Source: a bacterium C-53 (GTDB lineage Bacteria > Bacillota > Clostridia > Lachnospirales > Lachnospiraceae). From it: a DNA stretch of 64,000 nt. The notes beneath the pieces were generated by a model. It was not told the DNA's origin and did not search any database. It saw nothing but the letters and a program-made list of their open reading frames with translations. A program made the position numbers and the translations under genes. Shown piece after piece: positions 44,249 through 53,288 of this stretch. The DNA is taken from positions 1 through 64,000 of the forward strand of contig RAZD01000003.1 in assembly GCA_003612525.1 (NCBI GenBank), given 5' to 3'. Position 1 is the stretch's first letter; the number at the start of each line of letters is the position of its first letter.

Positions 44249-45724
44249 CTATATCCATCCTGAGGCAATCTTTTCGAGAAACTGCATCAGAGGCACCGAA
44301 TAAATACCCATCACAATAATAAAAAGCGAAAAGACTGTCAGCGGAATCTTCATAAGCATTCCCGGGTCATGTACAGAGTCAAGCGCTGCGTAATCAAAAT
44401 CCTTTCCCGGATAATACGCCCGGATAATCGTTGTAAATAAGTAAACCGCCGTTAAAAGCGCCGATATCAGAAGCGCCGCAATGCCGGTCAGAGCCATTGC
44501 GTTTCCCTCTTTGACCGCCGCAGTGCAGAGATTCCACTTGCTGATGAACCCCGGAAACCCCGGGATTCCCGTCAGGGCAAGAGAACCAACCGTGAAAGCG
44601 GCAAAGACCACCGGCATCTTTTTCCCCAGGCCGTCAAGCTCCCGCACATACTGTCTGTGCGTCCCCACAAGCACCGCCCCCGCACAGTAGAACAGGGTGA
44701 TCTTGATAAACGCGTGGAAAATCATATGGCTTAAACCGCCTGCGAGTCCCGCCGGCGTCATAAGAGCAGCGCCAAAAACAATATAGGACAGGTTGCTGAC
44801 CGTCGAATAGGCAAGACGCCTTTTCAAATGCGGTTCCTTCACTGCCCTCGCGGAACCAAACAGAATCGTCGCCGCCGCAAAACCAAGTATGACATACTGT
44901 GCCCATGTCCCCCGCAGAAAGTCGGTCCCGTAACTGTAATAAGTAATGCGGATGATTGCAAATGCTCCCGCTTTTACTACCGCAACCGCATGAAGCAGGG
45001 CCGTAACCGGAGTCGGAGCAATCGACGCAGCCGGAAGCCATCCGTGGAACGGAAAAACTGCCGCTTTTACGCCGAATCCAAGCACCGCAAGCACATAGAC
45101 CAGACGGAGAAGTCCTGCCTTATCACCAAGACTCTGTCCCAAAAGTACCCCGCCCGGTACAAAATTCATTGTATTGCCGTATGTGAAAATAAAAATAAAT
45201 CCAATAAATGCAAACGCCGCTCCCCCTATGGAATAGAAAACATACTTGCGCCCGGCAAGAATGGCCTCCCTGCTCATCCCTGCCATTACAAGCGGAAGCG
45301 TGACAAGCGTCAGCATCTCATAAAACATATAAAGTGTCATAAGATTGCCTGCAAAGGCAATCCCGGTTGTTACGCCAAACGTCATCGTATAAAAGGCAAA
45401 AAACGTATTCTCTTTCCCGAGATGTTCCATATACTCAAACGCATAAAGTGTAGCAAACGGCCACAAAAATGCAATTAATCCTGCAAAAAGACACGATAAC
45501 CCATCAATTTTAAAGGTCACCTCGAGGTTTCCTGCAAGATTTATTGCACGATAAGCAATTCCAGGATGATGATACAGCAGAATCAAGATCATTACGGAAT
45601 TGATCAGCGTCACAAGTTCCACGTAAATATTCCGGCATTTTCGCTCCCTGAATCGAAACAGCGGGAGCAAAGCCCCTGTAATCAGAGGAAAAAGTATCGG
45701 AAGCACTACCAAAGACGGACTCAT
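44249..45724 (-). CDS. NuoM/MrpD-type antiporter subunit, copy 3
   Basis: 491 residues, 14 predicted helices. Core motifs: LYMFYEMLTLVTLPLV (Glu in helix 5), KAAVFPFHGWLPAASIAPTPVTALLHAV (helix 7 Lys), LAYSTVSNLSYIVFGAAL. It differs from copies 2 and 4 in replacing PEAPAPAS by IAPTPVT in the helix 7-8 loop. It should form one cation/proton half-channel of the membrane complex. AGGAGGAG lies before the ATG; 14-bp gap to the gene upstream. Confidence 0.87.
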   Translation of the reverse strand: MSPSLVVLPILFPLITGALLPLFRFRERKCRNIYVELVTLINSVMILILLYHHPGIAYRAINLAGNLEVTFKIDGLSCLFAGLIAFLWPFATLYAFEYMEHLGKENTFFAFYTMTFGVTTGIAFAGNLMTLYMFYEMLTLVTLPLVMAGMSREAILAGRKYVFYSIGGAAFAFIGFIFIFTYGNTMNFVPGGVLLGQSLGDKAGLLRLVYVLAVLGFGVKAAVFPFHGWLPAASIAPTPVTALLHAVAVVKAGAFAIIRITYYSYGTDFLRGTWAQYVILGFAAATILFGSARAVKEPHLKRRLAYSTVSNLSYIVFGAALMTPAGLAGGLSHMIFHAFIKITLFYCAGAVLVGTHRQYVRELDGLGKKMPVVFAAFTVGSLALTGIPGFPGFISKWNLCTAAVKEGNAMALTGIAALLISALLTAVYLFTTIIRAYYPGKDFDYAALDSVHDPGMLMKIPLTVFSLFIIVMGIYSVPLMQFLEKIASGWI

Positions 45725-45738
45725 TTCTCCTCTCCTCC

Positions 45739-47214
45739 TTATCTGACAGCCTGCATTGCTATCATCTCAATTATTTTTACAAATTTCACCGGAAACATGC
45801 CAAGAAGCACAGCCCCTGCCGTAAGAGCCATCATCGGGACCGTCATCAACAGGCCTGCTTCTTTCTTTTGCAGGCTCCCGTAATCGAATGTCTCTCCCGG
45901 AAAGAATCCTTTGATTGTAATCGTAATAAGGTATCCTGCCGTAAGCAGCGCGCTTACAAGAAGAATCACCGGTCCCAGATAAGAAAATACCGGAAGCCTG
46001 GCCGCAAGCGCACCCTCAGCAAGATACCACTTGCTGAGAAACGCACTTGTCGGAGGAATCCCGACAAGCGTCAGGGAAACCAGCGTAAAGCACCACATAG
46101 TGACCGGCATTTCCTTCCCGATTCCGGTAAGCGTCTTCACGCTCGTCCTTCCCGTCTGGTGAATGACAGCGCCGGCATTTAAGAACAGCGTATTTTTCAC
46201 AAATGAATGAAATACAACATGCATCAATGCCCCGACGAATCCTGTTGTGTTCAAAAGCGAAAGTCCAAACAGGATGTATGACACCTGGCTCACGGTGGAA
46301 TAGGCAAGCCGTTTCTTCAATCCATCCTCCACATACGCCATCATGGAGCCCATCAGAATGGTGAGAAGCGCAAGTATCATGAACGCATACTGCACAAAAG
46401 TGCCCCGCAGGAAATCAGCCCCTGCCACGTAAAAGACAATCCTTATAATTACAAAAACCCCCATCTTCGTGATGTTCCCCGACAGAATCGCCGATGCAGG
46501 AGCCGGAGCTTCCGGATGCGCCGTCGGAAGCCACCCATGCAGCGGAAACATCCCTGCCTTTGCGCCAAATCCAATCAATGCACAGAGAATTGCAGCGAGA
46601 ATCAGGAATTCATGGCCTGCCGTCTTTTCGGGGTCAAGCACACCCCCTGCGCGAAAAGCAAGCGTATCTGAATAATGAAACAGCACAAAAAACAAAAACA
46701 ATCCGAGAAATGCTCCGCCGACAGAATAGAAAAAATATTTTTTGCCTGCGTAAATCGCCTCTTTTGTCCGCTCATGCAGTACGAGACAGACTGTTGTAAG
46801 CGTCATCATCTCATAAAAAAGATACAGGGTGACAAGGTTCCCTGCAAAGCTGATTCCGATCATCGAGCCAAGCGCCAGCAGAAACCCCGTATAATAGCCG
46901 GTAAGATGCTCCTCCCCCTTCATATATGCAAAGGAATAACATCCGTTCAGCACCCACATAATGGCTGTCAGAAATGCAAACAACTTTCCAAGCGAATCCG
47001 GATTCAGGCAGATCTCCAGTTCTTCTGTCATATAAAAAAGATGCAGAAACGATGTATCCTGAACGATGCAGGCCACAACCGACGCTAATGTCGCAACAGT
47101 GACAGCCGCTACATACCAGTTTCTTAACGAATGATTCTTATTCACCGGCTTCAGCGCCGGGAGAAGCACACCCCCTGCCGTCGGAATCAATATTGATGTC
47201 AGACTCAAATACAA
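45739..47214 (-). CDS. NuoM/MrpD-type antiporter subunit, copy 2
   Basis: 491 residues, 14 predicted helices: LYLFYEMMTLTTVCLVLHERTKEA, KAGMFPLHGWLPTAHPEAPAPASAILSG, LAYSTVSQVSYILFGLSL. Same length and pattern as the neighbour at 44249, so the two are probably products of gene duplication. Twelve bp after the preceding gene. Part of the Mrp/Mbh-like complex. Confidence 0.87.
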   Translation of the reverse strand: MYLSLTSILIPTAGGVLLPALKPVNKNHSLRNWYVAAVTVATLASVVACIVQDTSFLHLFYMTEELEICLNPDSLGKLFAFLTAIMWVLNGCYSFAYMKGEEHLTGYYTGFLLALGSMIGISFAGNLVTLYLFYEMMTLTTVCLVLHERTKEAIYAGKKYFFYSVGGAFLGLFLFFVLFHYSDTLAFRAGGVLDPEKTAGHEFLILAAILCALIGFGAKAGMFPLHGWLPTAHPEAPAPASAILSGNITKMGVFVIIRIVFYVAGADFLRGTFVQYAFMILALLTILMGSMMAYVEDGLKKRLAYSTVSQVSYILFGLSLLNTTGFVGALMHVVFHSFVKNTLFLNAGAVIHQTGRTSVKTLTGIGKEMPVTMWCFTLVSLTLVGIPPTSAFLSKWYLAEGALAARLPVFSYLGPVILLVSALLTAGYLITITIKGFFPGETFDYGSLQKKEAGLLMTVPMMALTAGAVLLGMFPVKFVKIIEMIAMQAVR

Positions 47215-47226
47215 TACACTCGCCTC

Positions 47227-48720
47227 CTAACCAAACATAAAAAGTCCGCTTCCGATTGCATTCGCAATCGGGTAAGAAAATGTTCCAAGAAGCAGATTTA
47301 ATGAGATAAACAATACAATCGAAAATACCATAGAAGCAGCCGGACGGTATGCAGCATTCTGGAAATGTTCATTTCTCGGCGTATAAATGGAAATCACGGC
47401 ACGGATAAAATAAATCGCATTTAAGATCGTACTGATCGCAAGCGTTACCATCGCAATCTCCATCTTCGCCTCGCCTCCGGTAAGCGCCGCCTCTGCAAAA
47501 TACACTTTTGAAGTAAAACCTGCAAACAGAGGAATCCCGACCATCGAAAAAGCGCCTACCGTAAATCCGATTCCGGCCGCCGGATTTCTGTATCCGGCTC
47601 CTTTTAAATCAGTAAAGTTCTTACTGCCTCCCGATACCTCTGAAAGCCCTGCCGCACAGATAAACAGCATCGACTTTGAAGCCGCATGGGACATAATATG
47701 AAAAATCGCGGCAACTAAACCTGCGTTATTCCCGATTCCGATTCCCATGTAAATATATCCGATCTGCGCGATTGATGAAAAAGCGATCAACCGCCTCACG
47801 TCGTGCTGGCGTATCGCATTTAAGGACCCCATAATCATTCCAAGAATACCAAAAAGAAACAGAATATTCGTGATCTTATGCCCTACCATGACGTCAAACC
47901 CTATCACACGGCAAAATACCTTGACCAGCAAAAATATGTAGCCTTTGCTCACAAGGCTTGAGAGAACCGCACTTGAGGAAGCTGTCGAATATCCATAAGC
48001 ATCCGGCAGCCAGGAACTGAACGGGTAAAGAGCGCTCTTGATTGCAAGGCCGATACAGACGAGCCCGATCACCACCGTAAGCGGAATCTCATACTGTCCC
48101 GTTGCCGCAAGAACGCCAATCGCTTCTTTTATGTTGGACATTAACAGATGCCCGGTCAGGTCATAGATCATGCAGATGCCGATCAGCAGCAGTCCGGAAC
48201 CTAAAAGGCTCATAATCATATACTTCGTCGCAGCTACCATCGTATGCCCGTTTGCCCGTATCATAATCAGAGCGCATGCTGCGATCGTGTTGATTTCGAC
48301 AAATACATACGCCGTAAACAAGTCATTCGTATAAATAAGCGCAAGCAGCGAACTCATCATTAAATCTATCATTACGAAATAAAGATTCATTCTTGCTTCT
48401 TCCACATCCGTCTCAAGCGCCCGGAGGCCTCCCAGTATCGAGAGAAGCATGATTATGCTGAAAAACAGCGCCATCAGTCCCTCAAGCGTCCCCACCCGCA
48501 ATTCATTTCCCCACGGCGCCGGGAACTTTCCCATCACATAAATAAATGCCTCCCCCGTCTTTACCGTGTACGCAAGCACACAGGCAGACATCACTCCGAC
48601 CAGACTGACCAAAGCGATACTGAGCCTTTTTGCCGCCCTTCCGTTAAGCGCCGAGGATATAATTCCGCATGCAAGACAGAATATAATGCTGAAAGGCGGA
48701 AAATTACATACAAAATCCAT
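47227..48720 (-). CDS. mrpD: MrpD/NuoN-type antiporter subunit, copy 1
   Basis: 497 residues, 14 predicted helices: FTAYVFVEINTIAACALIMIRANGHT (helix 5 Glu), KSALYPFSSWLPDAYGYSTASSSAVLSSL (helix 7 Lys), IAFSSIAQIGYIYMGIGI. Its start directly follows the stop of the MrpC gene (TAA then ATG), which is the position of MrpD in Mrp operons. A conserved cation/proton translocating subunit. Confidence 0.87.
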   Translation of the reverse strand: MDFVCNFPPFSIIFCLACGIISSALNGRAAKRLSIALVSLVGVMSACVLAYTVKTGEAFIYVMGKFPAPWGNELRVGTLEGLMALFFSIIMLLSILGGLRALETDVEEARMNLYFVMIDLMMSSLLALIYTNDLFTAYVFVEINTIAACALIMIRANGHTMVAATKYMIMSLLGSGLLLIGICMIYDLTGHLLMSNIKEAIGVLAATGQYEIPLTVVIGLVCIGLAIKSALYPFSSWLPDAYGYSTASSSAVLSSLVSKGYIFLLVKVFCRVIGFDVMVGHKITNILFLFGILGMIMGSLNAIRQHDVRRLIAFSSIAQIGYIYMGIGIGNNAGLVAAIFHIMSHAASKSMLFICAAGLSEVSGGSKNFTDLKGAGYRNPAAGIGFTVGAFSMVGIPLFAGFTSKVYFAEAALTGGEAKMEIAMVTLAISTILNAIYFIRAVISIYTPRNEHFQNAAYRPAASMVFSIVLFISLNLLLGTFSYPIANAIGSGLFMFG

Positions 48721-49095
48721 TTATAAATCCTCCCGTTTCGCTCTCATGGAAATAAGATCGATATTCAAAGTATGATACCGGCGGTACAGCCGCACCGTAA
48801 GCGCAAGCATCAGCGCTGTCACACTGACAGATACCACAATTCCGGTAAGAACCAGGCCGGCCGGAACAGGATTGATATAGGCGGACGTATCCGTAACGCC
48901 ATCCACAATAATAGGCGCCTTGCGGCCATTGATGTATCCCTTCACCGCAAGAAAGAGGTAAATCGCCGTATCCATAATATTAAATCCCATGATCTTCTTG
49001 ATCATATTCTTGTGAAGAAGAAGCGTTGTAAATCCAACCGCAAATAAAATCATCGCCACTGTCTCATAAAAATTGACAAAAAGATTGCTTCCCAC
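48721..49095 (-). CDS. mrpC: MrpC/NuoK-like subunit
   Basis: About 124 residues, three membrane helices, with the NuoK-like HKNMIKKIMGFNIMDTAIYLFL. The GTG at 49095 is preferred as start: AGGAGG (49105-49110) lies 9 nt before it and the upstream gene stops 3 bp earlier. Starting at 49146 would add residues that overlap that gene. Small scaffold subunit of the Mrp complex. Confidence 0.82.
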   Translation of the reverse strand: MGSNLFVNFYETVAMILFAVGFTTLLLHKNMIKKIMGFNIMDTAIYLFLAVKGYINGRKAPIIVDGVTDTSAYINPVPAGLVLTGIVVSVSVTALMLALTVRLYRRYHTLNIDLISMRAKREDL

Positions 49096-49097
49096 CT

Positions 49098-50072
49098 TTA
49101 CAGGCCTCCTCTCCGAAACAGTGCATAAAACGTATACATTGTACACGCCACTTCTGTTCCTACAAATATATTGATAAAGAAAATCAGTCCGCTGCTGAAT
49201 AAATTTCCCGGAGTCCCAAGCGGAATATGATTTTCGATTCCGTTTGCTCCTGTGTAGAAATAGTAACTCAGACTCGAAACATACAGGCAGAGCGCGCTGA
49301 TCTTTGCAATCTTGATCACGTGCCCGTTAAAAATCCGGTCTGTCTTTGCAAACCCAAATGCTCCCGCGTAAAGTATCATTCCGGCGCCAATCATCGCACC
49401 GCCTGAAAAACCGCCGCCCGGCGATAAATGCCCGTTCATGATTACATAGATTCCAAACATAAAAATCACAGGGACAAGAACTTTCGCGGCTTTTTGCAGA
49501 ATGATATCATTCTTTGGCTCAAAACTTCGGTCGGACGCCCGTTTTTTGTCTTTCTCACTGACCGCAAGAAGGAGAATCGTAACGCTCGTCGCCGCGATAA
49601 ACAACACATGCGTCTCCCCCATCGTGTCAAATCCACGATAATTTAAGATCATGCCCGTCACAACATTCACTGTTCCCGTCTCCTGAAGCCCCTTTTCAAT
49701 ATACCGTTCAATCACCTCATTATTTGCAGGATTGTCCGGATTTCCAAATGGCGGAAGATACGATACGGTCACAAGCAGAACCGCCATAACCGTAAAGCAG
49801 AGAAATACCGCAAGGATTCTGTATATGCGTTCATACCGCCGGACTCTCCTCTTCTCACCGTATTCCTCCACTTTTTCTAAAAAGGATTCTTCCTCCCGCC
49901 GCTCCATCCGCAGCAAAATATCTTCCATGAACACATCTTCTCTTTTTACCTGTTCATAGCTCGCTCTGCTTTTCTTCTTTCTCTTCATCGTTTGTTCCGG
50001 TTCCTCACCGTTTACAAACTTTTCAATCCTGCTCCAGAGAGTGCTCTCATAATCATTCCTCATCCTGCTCAT
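49098..50072 (-). CDS. mrpB: MbhE-MrpB fusion subunit with charged N-terminal extension
   Basis: 324 residues. Residues 1-85 are soluble and highly charged (KRKKKSRASYEQ, ERREEESFLEKVEEYGEKRR), not part of known Mrp subunits. A membrane helix and the MbhE-like segment follow (LPPFG, VIERYIEKGLQETGTVNVVTGMILNYRGFDTMGE), then a complete MrpB domain (NDIILQKAAKVLVPVIFMFGIYVIMNGHLSPGGGFSGGA). In Bacillus the MbhE-like part belongs to MrpA; here it is joined to MrpB. GGAGG lies 6 nt before ATG 50072, and the gene overlaps its upstream neighbour by 20 nt. Confidence 0.85.
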   Translation of the reverse strand: MSRMRNDYESTLWSRIEKFVNGEEPEQTMKRKKKSRASYEQVKREDVFMEDILLRMERREEESFLEKVEEYGEKRRVRRYERIYRILAVFLCFTVMAVLLVTVSYLPPFGNPDNPANNEVIERYIEKGLQETGTVNVVTGMILNYRGFDTMGETHVLFIAATSVTILLLAVSEKDKKRASDRSFEPKNDIILQKAAKVLVPVIFMFGIYVIMNGHLSPGGGFSGGAMIGAGMILYAGAFGFAKTDRIFNGHVIKIAKISALCLYVSSLSYYFYTGANGIENHIPLGTPGNLFSSGLIFFINIFVGTEVACTMYTFYALFRRGGL

Positions 50073-50319
50073 GATCTTCTTCCTCCTCTATCGCATGTAT
50101 TTTCTTGAGCGAAACGAAAAACAGAATACTTGTCACGCCGGCTCCAACCGCCGCTTCCGTAATTGCAAGATCAGGGGACTCCAAAAGCATCCATATCACG
50201 CTCATAACGGAACTGTATGCCATAAAAATGACAATCGAAGTCAGCAGGTTTTTATTCAGACAGGCGGCTATCGCACAAAGAACCAACGCCCCCAGCAGCA
50301 AAAATACAAAAAGATTCAT
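50053..50319 (-). CDS. MbhD-like (DUF4040) subunit
   Basis: About 88 residues, three membrane helices, with the DUF4040 motif SPDLAITEAAVGAGVTSILFF that corresponds to a central part of Bacillus MrpA. The ATG at 50319 overlaps the stop of the MrpG gene (ATGA) and has GAGG 7 nt upstream. The C-terminus is an acidic tail (EEEEDHEQDEE) at the cytoplasmic face. Confidence 0.85.
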   Translation of the reverse strand: MNLFVFLLLGALVLCAIAACLNKNLLTSIVIFMAYSSVMSVIWMLLESPDLAITEAAVGAGVTSILFFVSLKKIHAIEEEEDHEQDEE

Positions 50320-50636
50320 TCCTGCACCTCGCAATTCTTATGTACATCTTCCTCATCGATTGTTACCTCCATGCGGCTCAGCACATGACCCGATACAGAA
50401 GATGCCACCCAAAGACAGAAAAGGACAAACAGCAGTTTCAGGGAAACCAACGAAAATCCCTTCATCACAATAAGGCCCGCTATCACAAGCCCCAGCGCCA
50501 GAGTATCCCCGATTGCCGCCGAATGCATACGGTTTAAAACAAATTTAAATCTGTAAACGCCAAACACAGCAATCAGCTCCATAATCAGACCCAGCAGAAT
50601 CAATATGGCAGCTGCAATAAACCGAAGCCATTCCAT
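50316..50636 (-). CDS. mrpG: MrpG/PhaG subunit
   Basis: 106 residues, three membrane helices, with the family pattern GVYRFKFVLNRMHSAAIGDTLALGLVIAGLI. The ATG at 50636 is 1 nt after the MrpF stop and is the family-like start (MEWLRFIAAAILILLG); an upstream ATG would overlap mrpF by 41 nt. Confidence 0.85.
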   Translation of the reverse strand: MEWLRFIAAAILILLGLIMELIAVFGVYRFKFVLNRMHSAAIGDTLALGLVIAGLIVMKGFSLVSLKLLFVLFCLWVASSVSGHVLSRMEVTIDEEDVHKNCEVQE

Positions 50637-50637
50637 T

Positions 50638-50955
50638 CTATTTATTCCTCCTTCTGTTTTTTCTCTCCAGATTTTCACGGTGAACCCCTATATACACCTT
50701 GCTCAGAATCACTACCGAAAGAAAGCTGACCATTGCATAAATCACTGCAATGTCCAGAAGATACTCTTCCGAAAGCTTTACGGATAAAATCGAAACGATC
50801 ATAATAATCATTGTCCCGATCATATTGATTGCCATAATACGATCCGCTATCTTAGGTCCTGCAATTGCCCGGATCAGGATACTGATAATCAGTACCGCAA
50901 GCACAATAATGGCTGCGGCAAACAGGATGTCATATGCTTTTGCCAGTCCACTCAT
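50638..50955 (-). CDS. mrpF: MrpF/PhaF subunit
   Basis: 105 residues, three membrane helices, family pattern RAIAGPKIADRIMAINMIGTM and EEYLLDIAVIYAMVSFLSVV. AAGGAG precedes the ATG. Between mrpE and mrpG as in standard Mrp operons. Confidence 0.87.
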   Translation of the reverse strand: MSGLAKAYDILFAAAIIVLAVLIISILIRAIAGPKIADRIMAINMIGTMIIMIVSILSVKLSEEYLLDIAVIYAMVSFLSVVILSKVYIGVHRENLERKNRRRNK

Positions 50956-50975
50956 TTCCGAAAACGCTCCTTCCC

Positions 50976-51446
50976 TTATTTCAGGATTTTTTCTTCTATT
51001 CTAAGAAGATTTCTCACAAACACGGAATCCTCAATTCCCTCTGCAAGCTCCCTGTCAAGACAGTGTACCTTAAACTCTCCGCCCTCAAGCTCCACCGTAA
51101 TCGTCCCCGGCGTAAGCGTAATGGAATCCGCTAGAATCACCCTTGCCGTGTCCGTCTTAAGCGGTGTCGTGAAACAAATCAGCTGAGGCTCCACTTCGAT
51201 TTTCTGATTCAGCACCAGATGTGCAGTCGCCATATTTGCCTTCACAATCTCCCAGATCAAAAGGAACAAATATTTTATGATATCCGGCAGAATAAGAAAC
51301 AGTTTCTTCTCTTTCTCCAAACTGTAATCCATAAACCTGCACATGAGCAGAAAGACAGCCAGTGCAATCACAATTCCAAATACCGCTATCTCAATCGTAA
51401 ACTTTCCATTAAACATAATCCAAAGGCATACTAAAAATAAAAACAT
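50976..51446 (-). CDS. mrpE: MrpE/PhaE subunit
   Basis: 156 residues. N-terminal helices (FLFLVCLWIMFNGKFTIEIAVFGIVIALAVF), then the conserved LIWEIVKANMATAHLVLNQKIEVEP and VILADSITLTPGTITVELEGGEFKVHCLD. Start ATG 51446 follows GGAGG (51453-51457) at 6-7 nt; an upstream ATG has no site. First gene of the antiporter operon, 99 bp after the ABC exporter gene. Confidence 0.87.
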   Translation of the reverse strand: MFLFLVCLWIMFNGKFTIEIAVFGIVIALAVFLLMCRFMDYSLEKEKKLFLILPDIIKYLFLLIWEIVKANMATAHLVLNQKIEVEPQLICFTTPLKTDTARVILADSITLTPGTITVELEGGEFKVHCLDRELAEGIEDSVFVRNLLRIEEKILK

Positions 51447-51545
51447 CACAAACCTCCATTCTGCCCCCTCTGCAGCACAAATCCGGATGAAGAGCGCCGC
51501 CTCCTGCATTCTTTTGTATGAGACTTAAAAATCGCTCCCACACGA

Positions 51546-53279
51546 CTATGCTTCGTAAAGATTCTTATAAATTCCGCCGCGTTCAAGAAGCTCCTTATGG
51601 CTTCCTCTCTCCCTGATTCCATCCTCGGTCAGAACAAGGATTTCCTTTGCATTCCGTATCGTGGTCAGACGGTGTGCGATCACGAATGTCGTCCTGTTCC
51701 TTGCAAGCTTTTCCAGGGATTCCTGTACAATCTTCTCGCTCTCATTGTCAAGCGCCGATGTCGCCTCATCAAAAATAAGTATGGGCGGATTTTTCAGAAA
51801 TACTCGCGCGATCGAAAGCCTCTGCTTCTGTCCGCCGGATAATTTCACGCCCCTCTGTCCGATATCTGTATCATATCCGTCCGGAAATGACATGATAAAT
51901 TCATGTGCATTTGCACGCTTTGACGCCTCAATCACTTCCCGGTCCGTCGCCTGAGGCTTTCCATAGCGGATGTTATCCATAATCGTTCCTGAAAACAGAT
52001 ACACATCCTGCTGCACAATTCCGATATTCTCACGCAGGCTCTTAAGTGTCACATCCCTGATGTCTTTCCCGTCAATCAGAATTCTTCCGCCCGTCACATC
52101 GTAAAACCGCGGAATCAGACTGCACATGGTCGTCTTTCCTGCCCCTGAGGAGCCGACAATCGCCAGATAATCACCCGCATTCACACGGAACGTAACATGA
52201 TTTAACACCTTGTCATTATTCTCTTCATAGCGAAAGGACACATCCTCAAACGCGATATCACCTTTCACATTTGTAAGCGCATCCGCACCCTCTTTATCCC
52301 GGATATCCGGCTCCATATTCAGGATTTCCTGAAAGCGCTCAAATCCTGTATACCCATTCTGAAACTGTTCGGTAAAGTTAATCAGCTTTTTGATCGGCTC
52401 CGTAAAATTATTGATATAAAGCAGAAATGTGATCAAATCTGTCACGACAACCGCTCCGTCCATAATATACATTGCCCCCGCCATCAGCACACCCACTGTC
52501 ACAAGCTGCGTAAAAGCAGTGAGTCCTGAATGGTAAGCCGCCATATAGCGGTAACTCTCTTTCTTACTGTCCACAAACCGGCTGTTGCCCCTCCCGAATT
52601 TCTTTAATTCCTCTTCTTCGTTCGCAAACGATTTCACCACACGGATTCCCGAAAGATTGTCCTCAATCTGGCTGTTCAACAGAGCAATGCGCTCCCTGTT
52701 CTTCTTAAAGGCACGCTTCATCCGGATATTGAAATAAAACGCATACACAACGATCAGCGGCACAAATGCAAAAGCAATGCAAGTGAGCCGTAGATTGACC
52801 TGCGCAAGAATCACAAATGATCCGACAAATTTAATCAGTGAAATCACAATATCCTCAGGCCCATGATGCAGAAGTTCACTGATGTCAAAAAGATCGGAAG
52901 TGACTCTGCTCAAGAGATATCCGACCTTCTGATTATCATAAAACGCAAAAGAGAGCTTCTGATAATGACCGAAAATCTCCTGTCTCATATTTGCCTCAAT
53001 GCTGGCGCCGCAGATATGCCCGTAATAAGCGATAAAAATATTGCAGCCGCACTCAATCAGGACGAGTACAATCAGGAGCGCCCCGAGTTTCATAATCGTA
53101 TGGAACGCATCCCCCGCTTCACGGTACACAACCTCCGATGTGATAAACCGTACAATCAATGGAATCGCTAATGTCACTGCCGCTCCTGTAACCGCAAAAA
53201 ACAGATCGGCAAAAAATATTCCTTTAAACGGCCCGTAATAACGGATTAATTTTTTAAGATTTGATTCGTTTTTCATCAT
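51546..53279 (-). CDS. ABC exporter, fused membrane and ATPase domains (MsbA/LmrA type)
   Basis: 577 residues: six membrane helices in the first ~310 residues, then an ATPase with Walker A GSSGAGKTT, signature LSGGQKQRLSIARVF, Walker B ILIFDEATSAL and H-loop FVIAHRL. A half-transporter that would act as a homodimer to export a lipid, drug or peptide. It begins 9 bp after the AlkD gene and may be transcribed with it and perhaps the Mrp operon. No partner half-transporter is nearby. Confidence 0.9.
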   Translation of the reverse strand: MMKNESNLKKLIRYYGPFKGIFFADLFFAVTGAAVTLAIPLIVRFITSEVVYREAGDAFHTIMKLGALLIVLVLIECGCNIFIAYYGHICGASIEANMRQEIFGHYQKLSFAFYDNQKVGYLLSRVTSDLFDISELLHHGPEDIVISLIKFVGSFVILAQVNLRLTCIAFAFVPLIVVYAFYFNIRMKRAFKKNRERIALLNSQIEDNLSGIRVVKSFANEEEELKKFGRGNSRFVDSKKESYRYMAAYHSGLTAFTQLVTVGVLMAGAMYIMDGAVVVTDLITFLLYINNFTEPIKKLINFTEQFQNGYTGFERFQEILNMEPDIRDKEGADALTNVKGDIAFEDVSFRYEENNDKVLNHVTFRVNAGDYLAIVGSSGAGKTTMCSLIPRFYDVTGGRILIDGKDIRDVTLKSLRENIGIVQQDVYLFSGTIMDNIRYGKPQATDREVIEASKRANAHEFIMSFPDGYDTDIGQRGVKLSGGQKQRLSIARVFLKNPPILIFDEATSALDNESEKIVQESLEKLARNRTTFVIAHRLTTIRNAKEILVLTEDGIRERGSHKELLERGGIYKNLYEA

Positions 53280-53288
53280 TCCTCTGTT

